IMG/VR virus record: IMGVR_UViG_3300021511_000003
Location: 124,001-188,000 of that record
Reading direction: 5' to 3' (one strand)
DNA length: 64,000 nucleotides
From: a virus
Below the pieces are notes generated by a model. The model was given only the letters and a program-made list of their open reading frames with translations, had not been told where the DNA came from and did not search any database. The translations under genes were made by a program, and so were the position numbers. Shown one piece after another: positions 35,278 through 44,061 of this stretch (the first letter of the stretch is position 1; each line of letters starts with the position of its first letter).

Positions 35278-36180
35278 TTATTCAGTTATTGTTCTTAATT
35301 TATTAATATACATTTCCATTTCATCAAGAACTGAATTGATTGAGATATTCGTTGTAATTGCATTTTTTAAAGAACCATAATGATGCTCGAGACATTGAAG
35401 AAGTAAAGATTTGATTTTATCTTCATCTGGAGAATGTTGTAATGAACTAAATGTATATAATGACTCAAGTTCTTTTTCTTTTATTTTAAAGTATTCAACT
35501 AATTGGTCTTGACTCCATTCACCACTTCTAATTGATTTTAACTGTTCTCTATTTCTTTCAAGATCAAGATTATGTTCAGTTAGTATTTGTTCTATTTCAT
35601 TTAATAAACGAACTACATGATATGCAAATTTTAAATCATATCCATATTTCTGAATCATATCATATCGTGAACTTCCAGGTTCAGGATTTTTAATTTTCAT
35701 TTTATGAAGTTGGCTATAAGCATACCCTTTAAATCTATACCATGCTCCTTTATGAAGAAACAATTTTCGGTTTTCTCTGACTAATTCACCTACAGCAGTA
35801 GAATGTAAAATACACCGTATAGGAACGAAAAGAGAGTCAATCATATTGGGATTATTTTGCATACACAATTGAAAATATTTAACAATTGAATATATAGTAA
35901 AATCATATTCTTTTTTAGCACTTATATCATTTACATGGTGTTGTTGCCATTGTTCAAATCTTTTATGTTGTTTTCCAAACCCTTGAATTATTCCATTTAA
36001 ATTAGGAAATACAACATGTTTTGGTGGAATACAAAATCCATAAATATCCATATCTGATGTATCAGATGAAACACCATAAGCAACAGACCCCATAATTACT
36101 TCATATTGTACATTGTTTTTTAGAAATCCAGGTGGTCGAATTAATTGCCTGGATGTTAGTCTATCAATAATTGATCCCAT
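35278..36180 (-). CDS. DNA polymerase beta-superfamily nucleotidyltransferase
   Basis: EVIMGSVAYGVSSDTSDMDI is the GS(x)xYG...SDxD motif of the YcgL/minimal nucleotidyltransferase group. The helical C-terminal half (KYGYDLKFAYHVVRLLNEIE) is also typical. 300 residues. Located next to the CCA-adding enzyme. Exact substrate unknown; RNA or protein nucleotidylation possible. Confidence 0.7.
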   Translation of the reverse strand: MGSIIDRLTSRQLIRPPGFLKNNVQYEVIMGSVAYGVSSDTSDMDIYGFCIPPKHVVFPNLNGIIQGFGKQHKRFEQWQQHHVNDISAKKEYDFTIYSIVKYFQLCMQNNPNMIDSLFVPIRCILHSTAVGELVRENRKLFLHKGAWYRFKGYAYSQLHKMKIKNPEPGSSRYDMIQKYGYDLKFAYHVVRLLNEIEQILTEHNLDLERNREQLKSIRSGEWSQDQLVEYFKIKEKELESLYTFSSLQHSPDEDKIKSLLLQCLEHHYGSLKNAITTNISINSVLDEMEMYINKLRTITE

Positions 36181-36213
36181 ATATATCACCTTTTATATCA
36201 TGACCTATATAAA

Positions 36214-37560
36214 TTAAATTTTTATTCTCTTTATAATTTTAATAAGGTCTTTTTTATTATTCACTATTGGATTTTCAATCACTGCATCAAGTAATATCTT
36301 GAGAATTTTACCAACGTTTGGTCCTGGTGGAATATTTATACATTCCATTACATCTTTACCATTAATTGCTAAATCTGTAACATTAAATTCTCCAGATAAG
36401 GTTATGTGCCTAGCTTCATAAATCATCATAACCATTTTTTTCAATTCTGTTTTTGAATAATCAGAAACTCCCAAATTTCCTTTTTTATCAGCTACTTTTA
36501 ATTTAAACCAATCTTTCCAATTGACCTTATGTTCAGAAAAGAGTCGTAGCATTCTTCTTACCCCTTTTCTTTTTATATCTTTTGATAAACTTCTCATATG
36601 AAATCTTGTTAGATCACTTACTCGTTTAATTTCATCTTTACTAAATACATATTTGTTCATCCACTCTTTAACAAGTCTTTGACCAATATCTTCATGATCA
36701 ACAAAATTTTCTTCGTTTGATTCTATCCATGCATCAGGTTTGCCAATATCATGAATATATCCTGTTAATCTTAATATAGGATCTTTTGGTGAAATATTAT
36801 CACCAACTAATTTAAAATGTGTACATAAAGTTTCATTGTGATATTTACCACCAGGAAACCCATATAGTCTATCAAGTTCAGGAAATATATTTTTTAATAA
36901 GCCTGTTTCATGTAATACATCGAAAAATATACTTGGTTTTTTGTATGGCATTGCTTTCATAAATTCAAGTCTTATTCTTTCCGGTGAAACTTTTAATATA
37001 AGATCGCAATTTTTTTTAATTGCTAAAAAGGTAGATTGATCTAAGGTTCCTTCAATCAGGCAAGTAAATCTTGCGGCACGGATCATTCTTAAATAGTCTT
37101 CATAAATTCGTTGTTCAGCATTTCCTACAAACCTTATAATTTTATTTTCAAGATCTTTTCTACCGTTGAATTTATCTATCACTTCACCAGTATAAGGACA
37201 TACTGCCATGGCGTTAAATGTAAAATCTCTACGCATTAAATCATCATCTAAAGTTTCGCACGCAGTAGTAATACAATTATGACGCCCAGGTTTCATATTT
37301 TTATCAGATCTATATGTTGAAACCTCAATACTATCTATTAATGTTACAAGAAAGCTTGCTCCTACAAGATCTACTTTACGATCAGGAAAGATATGTGCAA
37401 GATCATCGGGGGTTGCATCTGTAACAATATCATAATCATGAGGATCAAAATCTGCAAATATATCTCGTACTGCTCCTCCAACTAAATACGCACTCCAACC
37501 ACATTCACATATTCTTTGAATTAACTTATCACTTAATTCTTCTTCAGTATTGCTTTTCAT
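36214..37560 (-). CDS. cca: CCA-adding tRNA nucleotidyltransferase with HD domain
   Basis: SAYLVGGAVRDIF and HDYDIVTDATPDDL supply the class II nucleotidyltransferase active site; LMRRDFTFNAMAV, RIYEDYLRMIRAARF and SPERIRLEFMK are the neck and body motifs. LTGYIHDIGKPDAW is a following HD domain. 448 residues, full length. Would repair tRNA 3' ends and mature the two tRNAs here that lack an encoded CCA. Confidence 0.92.
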   Translation of the reverse strand: MKSNTEEELSDKLIQRICECGWSAYLVGGAVRDIFADFDPHDYDIVTDATPDDLAHIFPDRKVDLVGASFLVTLIDSIEVSTYRSDKNMKPGRHNCITTACETLDDDLMRRDFTFNAMAVCPYTGEVIDKFNGRKDLENKIIRFVGNAEQRIYEDYLRMIRAARFTCLIEGTLDQSTFLAIKKNCDLILKVSPERIRLEFMKAMPYKKPSIFFDVLHETGLLKNIFPELDRLYGFPGGKYHNETLCTHFKLVGDNISPKDPILRLTGYIHDIGKPDAWIESNEENFVDHEDIGQRLVKEWMNKYVFSKDEIKRVSDLTRFHMRSLSKDIKRKGVRRMLRLFSEHKVNWKDWFKLKVADKKGNLGVSDYSKTELKKMVMMIYEARHITLSGEFNVTDLAINGKDVMECINIPPGPNVGKILKILLDAVIENPIVNNKKDLIKIIKRIKI

Positions 37561-37581
37561 AACATACCTTTTTATTTATGG

Positions 37582-37655
37582 GGTGACCAACGGGATTTGA
37601 ACCCGTATAACAAGGGCCACAACCTTGCCTCTGAAACCATTCGAGTATAGCCACC
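37582..37655 (-). tRNA. tRNA-His(GTG)
   Basis: Loop TTGTGGC, stem CAAGG/CCTTG. An extra 5' G (G-1) faces C73, the His identity feature. Encoded CCA at 37579-37581. Confidence 0.92.
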
Positions 37656-37659
37656 ATAA

Positions 37660-38061
37660 TTAGTTTAACTTATTTTCAAATGGAACAAACCAACTTTTCC
37701 ATGATTTTTCTGTTACAATTTCTTTTAATTTTGTTGTTGTTAAATTCATAGGAATGTCTTGTAATTTTTTATACGTCCCCAATTTTTTTGTGGCTTCTAA
37801 AATGGGAATGTTTTCATTACATAACAAACACCTATATGTATCAGCGGTATTTATAATATTTTTAATTGAATTTGCAATATCTGGATATATGTATTCTAAC
37901 ATAGTTGCTCTAGTGAAAAGTTCTCCTGTTTGAACATGTATATTAATAAATTCTTTCATTAATAACCATATATTTTTATTTTCTCGTATTTTATATTCTT
38001 TTTTTATATATCTATCATTAGTTTTGACAGATATATATTTTCTATTCTTTCTTTCCAACAT
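37660..38061 (-). CDS. Hypothetical basic protein with CxxC
   Basis: 133 residues; DTYRCLLCNENIPILEATKK holds a single CxxC. GAGGTG box before ATG. No family recognised. Confidence 0.5.
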   Translation of the reverse strand: MLERKNRKYISVKTNDRYIKKEYKIRENKNIWLLMKEFINIHVQTGELFTRATMLEYIYPDIANSIKNIINTADTYRCLLCNENIPILEATKKLGTYKKLQDIPMNLTTTKLKEIVTEKSWKSWFVPFENKLN

Positions 38062-38093
38062 CTGTCACCTCAGTGTTTATTTTTCAATACATT

Positions 38094-38404
38094 GTAGGGC
38101 ACATATATAACAGTAATATTCTCGGTTCGGCATTTTGTAAGTACTTTCGTTAAAAATTGAAGGCTTTCCACCTTATCGCCAGGTTTGCTCATTGAGTAGT
38201 TAGCACTTTATTAAGACGATTGGTCACGTCACCATTTCTGGCTTTGGTTGCCACTGGACTATTGCCAACGAAGATTGACCATATAGGGATATATCTTGAA
38301 GGCTCATTATTTTTTGGTGGAACTCCTCTGTATCGAACAGAGTTCTTTCGGGGATTCAACCGGACGATATGACCTCATTAGCTAGAATCGCCTCCTTTTC
38401 CACC
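38094..38404 (-). ncRNA. Large structured non-coding segment
   Basis: Read on the minus strand, 38404-38316 folds as a closed domain: GGTGGAA/TTCCACC ends, then GGCGAT/ATCGTC, GG-TTGAAT-CC and CTCTG-TTCGATA-CAGAG, the last with a T-loop-like sequence, ending CCACCA. The following 220 bases contain several further short stems. No tRNA, tmRNA or RNase P pattern fits. Family unknown. Confidence 0.4.
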
Positions 38405-38647
38405 TTCATGTAAATTATAATAATTATTAGAAGATACACAGTTATATTTTTTATATAAAAAATCTCGAGTTTATTGAGTTCATCTTTACTTTTTGCTTTC
38501 TTGATAATTTTTATTTTAAACTTGGATTTCCATATTTTTTAATACAACACCACTACCAAGATTCAATGGTTTGAATTTTCCTTTGCTTTGCCCTATATAT
38601 TTTTTACCATTGATAAGGTTTGTTGTCTCGTATATATAACCGTACAT
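38356..38647 (-). pseudogene. Broken GIY-YIG homing endonuclease
   Basis: GYIYETTNLINGKKYIGQSK is the GIY-YIG core. The first frame ends after KNMEIQV, and a second frame continues KIIKKAKSKDELNKLEIFYI. The break is at an A6 run. Its tail runs into the structured segment. The start codon overlaps the stop of the preceding gene. Confidence 0.65.
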
Positions 38648-38913
38648 TATTTCCCCTTAACATTAGCCCAAGCGGTTACTCCCATATACGCACCAATTAT
38701 AGAGGTCATAGCAAAATAAAACCATGTAATTGTTTCAGATAATATATTAAGTTTTTCATTTGAAATTGGAGCGAATAAAAGAATTAATGTAAACGTTAAC
38801 ATAGATAACAGTGCAATCCAACCCATTTTTCTTCTACCTCTCCATTTATTCCGTTCTAATTCATATTCTTTTTCTTTTAAATCCAAATTATCTAAAGATA
38901 TAGGGTCTACCAT
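38647..38913 (-). CDS. Small protein with two membrane segments
   Basis: 88 residues: charged N-terminus, then GWIALLSMLTFTLILLF and WFYFAMTSIIGAYMGVTAW as two membrane helices. The size and topology fit a holin, which the endolysin at 31.2 kb would need, but nothing specific proves it. Confidence 0.55.
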   Translation of the reverse strand: MVDPISLDNLDLKEKEYELERNKWRGRRKMGWIALLSMLTFTLILLFAPISNEKLNILSETITWFYFAMTSIIGAYMGVTAWANVKGK

Positions 38914-38941
38914 AGTATTACCTCTTATTATATTTAACTGG

Positions 38942-39013
38942 AGCGGACAATGAGATTCGAACTCATAATCACCTGCTTGGCAAGCAGGTACTCTACCTTT
39001 GAGCTATGCCCGC
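38942..39013 (-). tRNA. tRNA-Gly(GCC)
   Basis: Loop TTGCCAA, stem CCTGC/GCAGG, acceptor GCGGGCA/TGTCCGC, U73, encoded CCA. Confidence 0.93.
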
Positions 39014-39184
39014 TGTGTTACTCATTGAAATTGTTAAATCATGATATTTTTGTGTTCTTACTTTTTTATGTTCAGCATTTATTGGATGAAGGGAACCAAA
39101 CACATGACCGAAACCATCCTGGTGTTGATGCATAATAATTTCAATCTTTTTCATTTTTGACTTTTTCATTTTTGACTTTTTCAT
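38993..39184 (-). CDS. Small protein whose stop lies inside tRNA-Gly
   Basis: 63 residues from ATG after AAAGGAAT. The N-terminus is a tandem MKKSK-MKKSK-MKK repeat from a 15-base DNA repeat. The stop TAG is formed by the D-arm of the tRNA (GGTAG). Otherwise unrecognised. Confidence 0.5.
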   Translation of the reverse strand: MKKSKMKKSKMKKIEIIMHQHQDGFGHVFGSLHPINAEHKKVRTQKYHDLTISMSNTAGIAQR

Positions 39185-39245
39185 TTTTATTCCTTTCTTG
39201 AATGTATAAAAACTTATCTACTTTATCAAAATTATTTAAACCTTT

Positions 39246-39611
39246 TTAGATTCCATTTTTAATACAGTTTTTTATGTCACCAATTTTAAATACAAATGTG
39301 ATCATTGATGGTCCACGCCCAAAATCTATTTCAACCCCTCCTATATGCCCGCCAACAAAAGTCATTCCTTTATTTATTTTCATACTATCAAGCTGCTTTA
39401 CCATGGCTGGTGGTATTGGAGGACCAACTGTGATAGTAATATCTTCAGGAACTATAACTGGTTTGAAATGTCGTACTGGTATAAATTGCATTACTTTAGA
39501 ATCTTTTTTTAAGATACAAGTTTGACCTTCTTCAAATGCATAAACAGAAGGTAATATACATATTGATATAATTAAAATTGATAATATTACTTTAACAATA
39601 TTTTTTAACAT
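39246..39611 (-). CDS. Secreted hypothetical protein
   Basis: NIVKVILSILIISICILPSV then YAFEE forms a signal peptide with a plausible cleavage site after VYA. The mature part (about 95 residues) is Pro/Val-rich with two Cys, possibly disulfide-bonded in the periplasm. Unknown family. Confidence 0.6.
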   Translation of the reverse strand: MLKNIVKVILSILIISICILPSVYAFEEGQTCILKKDSKVMQFIPVRHFKPVIVPEDITITVGPPIPPAMVKQLDSMKINKGMTFVGGHIGGVEIDFGRGPSMITFVFKIGDIKNCIKNGI

Positions 39612-39620
39612 AATTTAACC

Positions 39621-40115
39621 TCAATCCCACCAACTTTCTATATGTTTACTCATTAATTTAAATAAGTATTTAAGATCATTACGTTTTGAGTATTGTTCAT
39701 GTTTATAAGATGCATGAAAATCTTTTTTTTCCTGAATTTTGTCTTTTTCGGTTTTAACATTCGGACGAGTTAGGTGAAGCTGATGCAAGTCAGAATTATT
39801 TTTACACACTGTGTATGACATTTTAAGTTCACCCCATTTTTTGTCTATATCTTTATATGCCATTATATGATATTCATCTTTGATTAATCGGTCCAGAAGA
39901 TTAATACATACCTTTATTTTATTAGCATCATGTTCTGCATTTAAACTTATTCCTTTATATCGAATAAATTGTTCAGTGAGATGAAGTTTGTGTCGAAGAA
40001 TTATATAAATATAATGATTGTCCCAATTTCTATCTTTCCATATAACAGGAAACCATTTTATTAAATTTTTAATACCATTTTTAAAATTGTATAATAATTC
40101 TTTAATTTTCTCCAA
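39621..40115 (-). CDS. Conserved-type phage hypothetical
   Basis: 164 residues, TTG start 5 bases after AAGGAG. NLIKWFPVIWKDRNWDNHYI resembles a recurring block in hypothetical proteins of large phages. No function known. Confidence 0.6.
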   Translation of the reverse strand: MEKIKELLYNFKNGIKNLIKWFPVIWKDRNWDNHYIYIILRHKLHLTEQFIRYKGISLNAEHDANKIKVCINLLDRLIKDEYHIMAYKDIDKKWGELKMSYTVCKNNSDLHQLHLTRPNVKTEKDKIQEKKDFHASYKHEQYSKRNDLKYLFKLMSKHIESWWD

Positions 40116-40140
40116 TTTATCTCCTTTTTAAGAGTTTTGG

Positions 40141-40223
40141 AGCGGGCGGCGGGATTCGAACCCGCGATGCATAAATGCGTCAACGTGGAAGGCTGATGGA
40201 GTACCGGACTCTCCAACGCCCGC
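40141..40223 (-). tRNA. tRNA-Gly(TCC) with long variable arm
   Basis: Acceptor GCGGGCG/CGCCCGC and U73 are Gly-like; loop CTTCCAC gives TCC. Between anticodon stem and T-stem is an extended arm with a GCAT/ATGC hairpin, which normal tRNA-Gly lacks. Encoded CCA. Confidence 0.88.
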
Positions 40224-40328
40224 TATTTATTATTTGATAAATTATATAATTCTTCCATGATTTTTGGATTATCTATCTATATATTCTTCTGTTGCTTTTA
40301 ACAGTTCCTTTCATTTGAAATTAAATGA

Positions 40329-40961
40329 CTAAGTTTTTGGAGTTAGATAAAAATATTTTCGTTCGTTATTATATTTACCCATGAAATATTGTCTTTCATA
40401 TGTATAATATTTTTTTGTATGTTTTTTCATGTAATTAATTGTATTCATTGAATGAAAAGATATTATTAATATTGGACAATGTTTTGAAAAATCAAATGTA
40501 CTGAGTATTTTATCTTCCCAATTCTCTACATCCATTTTTATTAAATCTGGAAGAGGTAGATTATTTTGTTTAATAAAGTCATAAAGAACAACTGTTTGTA
40601 CTTCACTTTTATATATCCTTGAACGATTATCTGTAGGATATTTTATTGAGTCATCATCCCTTCCTAATAAAAAGTTTTTGTCAAATGATGAACCCCCATC
40701 TTTTACAGGTACATTATATAATGTTAATTTTTCATTTTTATTACTTACGCCAATATTGAAACTATTAATTTTATTTCCAAATTTACTGACTAATAAATTA
40801 TATGGATTTGAAGCAGGATCAAATGCATATATATTGACATTGATTTTTATTAATTGATTGAATAAGTTAATTGTATCTCTATTTGGATATGCACCTAAAT
40901 CATAATAATTTTTATAATTATGAAGTTTACATAACTTAACTATCAACTCTTCTTTTGTCAT
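40329..40961 (-). CDS. FkbM-family methyltransferase
   Basis: YYDLGAYPNRDTINLF is the SAM-binding first loop, IYAFDPASNPYNLL the acidic strand, and LIKMDVENWEDKIL the FkbM signature. 210 residues, full length. Such enzymes O-methylate sugars or small molecules. Ends with TAG. Stands apart from the other glycan genes, inside the tRNA island. Confidence 0.8.
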   Translation of the reverse strand: MTKEELIVKLCKLHNYKNYYDLGAYPNRDTINLFNQLIKINVNIYAFDPASNPYNLLVSKFGNKINSFNIGVSNKNEKLTLYNVPVKDGGSSFDKNFLLGRDDDSIKYPTDNRSRIYKSEVQTVVLYDFIKQNNLPLPDLIKMDVENWEDKILSTFDFSKHCPILIISFHSMNTINYMKKHTKKYYTYERQYFMGKYNNERKYFYLTPKT

Positions 40962-41063
40962 ATTTTATATGTCCAGATTTTCAATGTTATTTTGTATAAT
41001 GGTTCTCCATTAACTGAAATTGGGATTATTTCTGATATATTCAAATCCTTTATTTTAAAATGG

Positions 41064-41137
41064 TAGCGACAACTGGAATTGAACCAGTGACCTATGCCTT
41101 ATCAAGACATTGCTCTACCCGACTGAGCTATGCCGCT
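41064..41137 (-). tRNA. tRNA-Ile(GAT)
   Basis: Loop TTGATAA; acceptor AGCGGCA/TGTCGCT; A73; encoded CCA. Confidence 0.92.
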
Positions 41138-41156
41138 ATTTAATATTTGTTCTAAT
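41137..41156 (-). promoter_or_regulatory. AGAACA-TATAAATA promoter motif
   Basis: On the minus strand ATTAGAACAAATATTAAATA, ending at the first base of tRNA-Ile. Confidence 0.5.
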
Positions 41157-41174
41157 TATTCTATAATAATGTGG

Positions 41175-41251
41175 CTGACGGGGTGGGAGTCGAACCCACA
41201 TCTTCTTGGTTAACAGCCAAGCGCTTCACTGCCATTCTGAGCTACCCGTCA
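41175..41251 (-). tRNA. tRNA-Asn(GTT)
   Basis: Loop CTGTTAA, stem CTTGG/CCAAG, acceptor TGACGGG/CCCGTCA, G73, encoded CCA. Confidence 0.92.
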
Positions 41252-41440
41252 AAAAACATTAATACCATTATCAATATGTTTTGCTTCAATGACCATTTTG
41301 ATATAATCTTCTTCAGATTTGACTTTCCAATATTTTACAACATATGGAGAATTAAAATATTCAGGATCCGATTCGACTACAATAAAAGGCTTCCAAATTA
41401 TTTGACCATTTGTATGTAAATAATAATAACCTGGTTTCAT
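41249..41440 (-). CDS. Small phage hypothetical protein
   Basis: 63 residues from ATG 41440 after AAGGAT (MKPGYYYLHTNGQIIWKPFI). Beta-rich. The stop overlaps the 5' end of tRNA-Asn. Longer upstream frame is only tRNA read-through. Confidence 0.6.
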   Translation of the reverse strand: MKPGYYYLHTNGQIIWKPFIVVESDPEYFNSPYVVKYWKVKSEEDYIKMVIEAKHIDNGINVF

Positions 41441-41461
41441 AAATATCCTTAAAAATTGTGG

Positions 41462-41535
41462 TAGTCCCGGGAGGACTTGAACCTCTCTTCTTACCGTTAT
41501 AAGCGATGCGCTCTGACCAGTTGAGCTACGGGACC
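41462..41535 (-). tRNA. tRNA-Ile(TAT)
   Basis: Loop CTTATAA gives anticodon TAT for AUA codons. Anticodon stem has a C27-A43 mismatch and the T-stem an A49-C65 mismatch. A73, encoded CCA. Confidence 0.85.
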
Positions 41536-41600
41536 ATATACATGATTTAATCATCTATATATATTAACTAATGATTTATATTAAATCATTTTTAAATTGG

Positions 41601-41673
41601 TGGACCGGAAGGGACTCGAACCCTCAACCTTTGCCTTGCAGGGGCATTGCTCACCCAATTGAGCTACCAGCCC
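41601..41673 (-). tRNA. tRNA-Ala(TGC), C33
   Basis: Acceptor GGGCTGG/CCGGTCC carries the G3-U70 pair that identifies Ala. Loop CCTGCAA gives TGC but has C, not U, at position 33. Encoded CCA. Confidence 0.87.
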
Positions 41674-41684
41674 ATTATGAATGG

Positions 41685-41761
41685 CGCCCATGACGGGAAT
41701 TGAACCCGTAAATTAAGGTTGACAACCTTACGTAGTTCGCCTAACCTACTACCACATGGGC
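41685..41761 (-). tRNA. tRNA-Asp(GTC)
   Basis: Loop TTGTCAA, stem TAAGG/CCTTA, acceptor GCCCATG/CATGGGC, G73, long D-loop of about 13 bases, encoded CCA. Confidence 0.9.
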
Positions 41762-41876
41762 ATTAAAATTTTATCTTTCTACTTTTGATCCAGCCTTTTG
41801 CTAACCATGATAAAAGGTCTATTGATAGAATAATTTTATTTTTTTCCTTTAAATAATATTTATATATCTAAAAAGT

Positions 41877-42118
41877 TTACATTAAAATGAAATATTTTTT
41901 TTCATTGAATAAATTTTTAATTACCTTCATTACAGGCATATTAATTTCCTCTGATTTCTTTTGTTTATAACATTCGACTATTAATCCTTGACTCAATGCA
42001 AATTTTTTTACCTCTTCAACAGTGAATATTTGCTCATAAGCAAAAATATCATTAATATCAAGTAATTTAAAAAAGTCAATATGATTTGTTAGAAATCTAA
42101 AATATCGTATTTTTTCAT
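41877..42118 (-). pseudogene. Small gene broken by a -1 shift near its start
   Basis: ATG after AAAAAGGA reads MKKYDILDF and stops, but a -1 shift in the A6 run at codons 2-3 joins MKK to IRYFRFLTNHIDFFKLLDIN and on to an ~80-residue protein ending YFILM. Either indel, assembly error or frameshifting. The rest of 41762-42142 shows nothing else. Confidence 0.5.
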
Positions 42119-42142
42119 AATAAATCCTTTTTCAAAAAATGG

Positions 42143-42213
42143 CAGGTCAGTGGGATTTGAATCCAACTTCTGGGTTTGGAGTCCAGTATTCTTACCGTTA
42201 GAACTACTGACCT
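42143..42213 (-). tRNA. tRNA-Trp(CCA), short T-arm region
   Basis: Loop CTCCAAA gives CCA; acceptor AGGTCAG/CTGACCT; G73; encoded CCA. Only 71 bases: variable region plus T-arm are about 2 bases short and the T-stem has a mismatch. Confidence 0.8.
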
Positions 42214-42228
42214 GTAAATATTTTTTGG

Positions 42229-42304
42229 TGACCCCGACGGGACTCGAACCCGTGTATTGAGGGTGAAGGCCTCATATCCTTATGCCTATTAGGACTACGG
42301 GGTC
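42229..42304 (-). tRNA. tRNA-Glu(TTC), C33
   Basis: Stem TGAGG/CCTCA around loop CCTTCAC gives TTC with C at 33. Acceptor GACCCCG/CGGGGTC, A73, encoded CCA. Confidence 0.88.
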
Positions 42305-42806
42305 ATTGTTTAACTTTTCTACACTTATCACATAATGTTGTAAGCCAACCATCACTATTTAATGTACCAGCTTTACCACATACTTCACATACATATTGAG
42401 ACAATTCTTCAGCATCATTAACAAAATCTTGAATTTTTTCCTCTGTAGATTTCCATATATATTTTCGTTTGAAATGTATGATACTATTATATTGTACACC
42501 TAATTTATGATTATACATGAAGTTTCGAAATTTGTTTGCCAAAGAATCAATATAAGTTGGTTTATATTCAAGATGATAGTAAAAATTTAATACACCAAAT
42601 TTTTCTTTGATTTGGTCAGCAATTATTTTTACTCCTGTTTTGTCAGATATAGTTTGAAGTTCTTGTAATAAATTTTCAAGAATAGCATACCAACCATCAC
42701 CATGACTCATACCCCATGCCATACAAGTATATCGCATATCACCACCATAGTCTTTGAGTATAACTGGGTATTTATTTTTTAGTTTCAATTCAAGTTCTAC
42801 GTTCAT
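42303..42806 (-). CDS. Phage hypothetical protein with C-terminal zinc ribbon
   Basis: 167 residues: GDGWYAILENLLQELQTI, IKEKFGVLNFYYHLE, then CEVCGKAGTLNSDGWLTTLC and CRK. This layout occurs in many large phages, function unknown. The stop overlaps tRNA-Glu by 2 bases. Confidence 0.65.
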   Translation of the reverse strand: MNVELELKLKNKYPVILKDYGGDMRYTCMAWGMSHGDGWYAILENLLQELQTISDKTGVKIIADQIKEKFGVLNFYYHLEYKPTYIDSLANKFRNFMYNHKLGVQYNSIIHFKRKYIWKSTEEKIQDFVNDAEELSQYVCEVCGKAGTLNSDGWLTTLCDKCRKVKQ

Positions 42807-43066
42807 GTGTATAATTCCTTTATATCAAAATAAACTATTTTCGAAGGTCTTTTTTTAAAGACCACTGGACGAAGATCATCCGGATGCCATAAATAAGTTT
42901 TTATTATTGCAGCACGGACATAATTTTCGGTTGTAATCTTGTCTATTTGATAAGGATGACCAGCCATTTTGCGCATAACAGAATTAACACCAAATAATTC
43001 TTTAGTAGTTTCTATATCCTCGTTTATAACAACTGTCATACCAACTTTCATTATATCTGGATGCAT
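42803..43066 (-). CDS. Hypothetical protein
   Basis: About 87 residues from ATG 43066 (MHPDIMKVGMTVVIN); overlaps the next gene by 4 bases (ATGA). Beta-rich start. The upstream in-frame extension is tmRNA sequence and is discarded. Unknown. Confidence 0.55.
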   Translation of the reverse strand: MHPDIMKVGMTVVINEDIETTKELFGVNSVMRKMAGHPYQIDKITTENYVRAAIIKTYLWHPDDLRPVVFKKRPSKIVYFDIKELYT

Positions 43067-43084
43067 TTTTAAAATCCTTTTTAT

Positions 43085-43470
43085 TGGTGGACCAGCTGGG
43101 AGTCGAACCCAGTTCCGCAAAAATTCAAATTAAGTATCTACACTCATAGTCAACTTTTAGATTTAGTTACCCCCACGTTCAAACACGGAGTTGACATAAC
43201 AACGGAGCCAACGGTGTACATTTGCTGGTAAGTTTGAAAATAAGAATGCCAGTTTGCAGTACCATTGCCCATTCTTATTTCGATCTCTTTACGTCGATGC
43301 CCCATCCCAATTCAAGAGAATAATTGGGTGGAACAGATTAAGCAGCTTTTGCGAAATCGGTGTAATAATCGTCTGCAATTATTGTTAGTGATAATGTTTT
43401 TACGGAGTAACATATCATTCTCCGGAGTGCAACTTTTTTTTCTTTTCCACGTCGAAACCTTTTCTGGCCC
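43085..43470 (-). ncRNA. ssrA: tmRNA (ssrA), tag ADDYYTDFAKAA
   Basis: 5' end GGGCCAGAAAAGGTTTCGAC matches the tmRNA consensus; 3' end has the T-arm TGGGTTCGACTCCCA and CTGGTCC-A-CCA, pairing with GGGCCAG including a G3-U70 pair needed for alanylation. The tag frame (43376-43338) starts at GCA and reads ADDYYTDFAKAA, then TAA. Adds a degradation tag to proteins on stalled ribosomes. Single-piece form, in a phage tRNA island beside a YqeY-like gene. Confidence 0.93.
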
Positions 43471-43478
43471 ATATAAAT

Positions 43479-44036
43479 TTATAAGTTCAATAATATATTT
43501 TTAATAAAGTTTCCATCAGATCCTTTAAATCGTTTCATGATTGGACCCATTGCTTGCATTTTATTCTTGAATCTACTCATATCAAGCCCTTTTATATATC
43601 TAATAATTTCTTCTTTATTTACTTGAGCAGGAAGATATTTTTTAGCGATTTTAATATTATGTGATATTAATTTATCGTCCAACTTTTGAATTTTATCTTT
43701 GACTATTTTTTTAACTTCTGCTGGAGTCTTACCAGATACATCAGCTTCTTTTAAAAATTTTAGCTCATACAATCTTCTTTCTTTTTCTTGATTTATATAT
43801 TTTTTCAATAACTTGATGATATCATCATCGGTAATATCTTTTGATTTTTTTCCAGTTTCAGGGAACATACTTATAATTGCTCTTGAAACTGTTTTTTGTG
43901 CAATCATAATGTTATATGCTGTTTTAGTTTCTTTACTGTTAGCCAAAAATACAATAACTCCTTTCTTTCTATATTTTATTTCAATTTCCATTGCGTATTT
44001 CAGATCAGCTCTTATTCTTTTTAATATTTTACTCAT
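43479..44036 (-). CDS. YqeY/GatB C-domain-like protein
   Basis: SKILKRIRADLKYAMEIEIK at the start, a helical middle, KKYLPAQVNKEEIIRYIKGL and MQAMGPIMKRFKGSDGNFIK at the end follow the YqeY family, related to the tRNA-binding tail of the GatB amidotransferase subunit. 185 residues, slightly long. Probably binds tRNA. The stop lies 9 bases from the tmRNA 5' end. Confidence 0.75.
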   Translation of the reverse strand: MSKILKRIRADLKYAMEIEIKYRKKGVIVFLANSKETKTAYNIMIAQKTVSRAIISMFPETGKKSKDITDDDIIKLLKKYINQEKERRLYELKFLKEADVSGKTPAEVKKIVKDKIQKLDDKLISHNIKIAKKYLPAQVNKEEIIRYIKGLDMSRFKNKMQAMGPIMKRFKGSDGNFIKNILLNL

Positions 44037-44061
44037 TATTTTATCCCATTTATTTTCTGTA

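Noticed and set aside
38094-38404. Second tmRNA or tRNA
   Set aside because: CCACCA and a T-loop-like hairpin are present, but the 5' end does not pair in tRNA geometry and no tag frame or anticodon arm is found; the true tmRNA is at 43085-43470.
41171-41419. Plus-strand ORFs across the tRNA island (also 43813-44166, 45880-46506, 51833-52057)
   Set aside because: They run through tRNA genes in antisense, share a repeated VEPTSSWL-like artefact from the T-arm, and lack ribosome sites.
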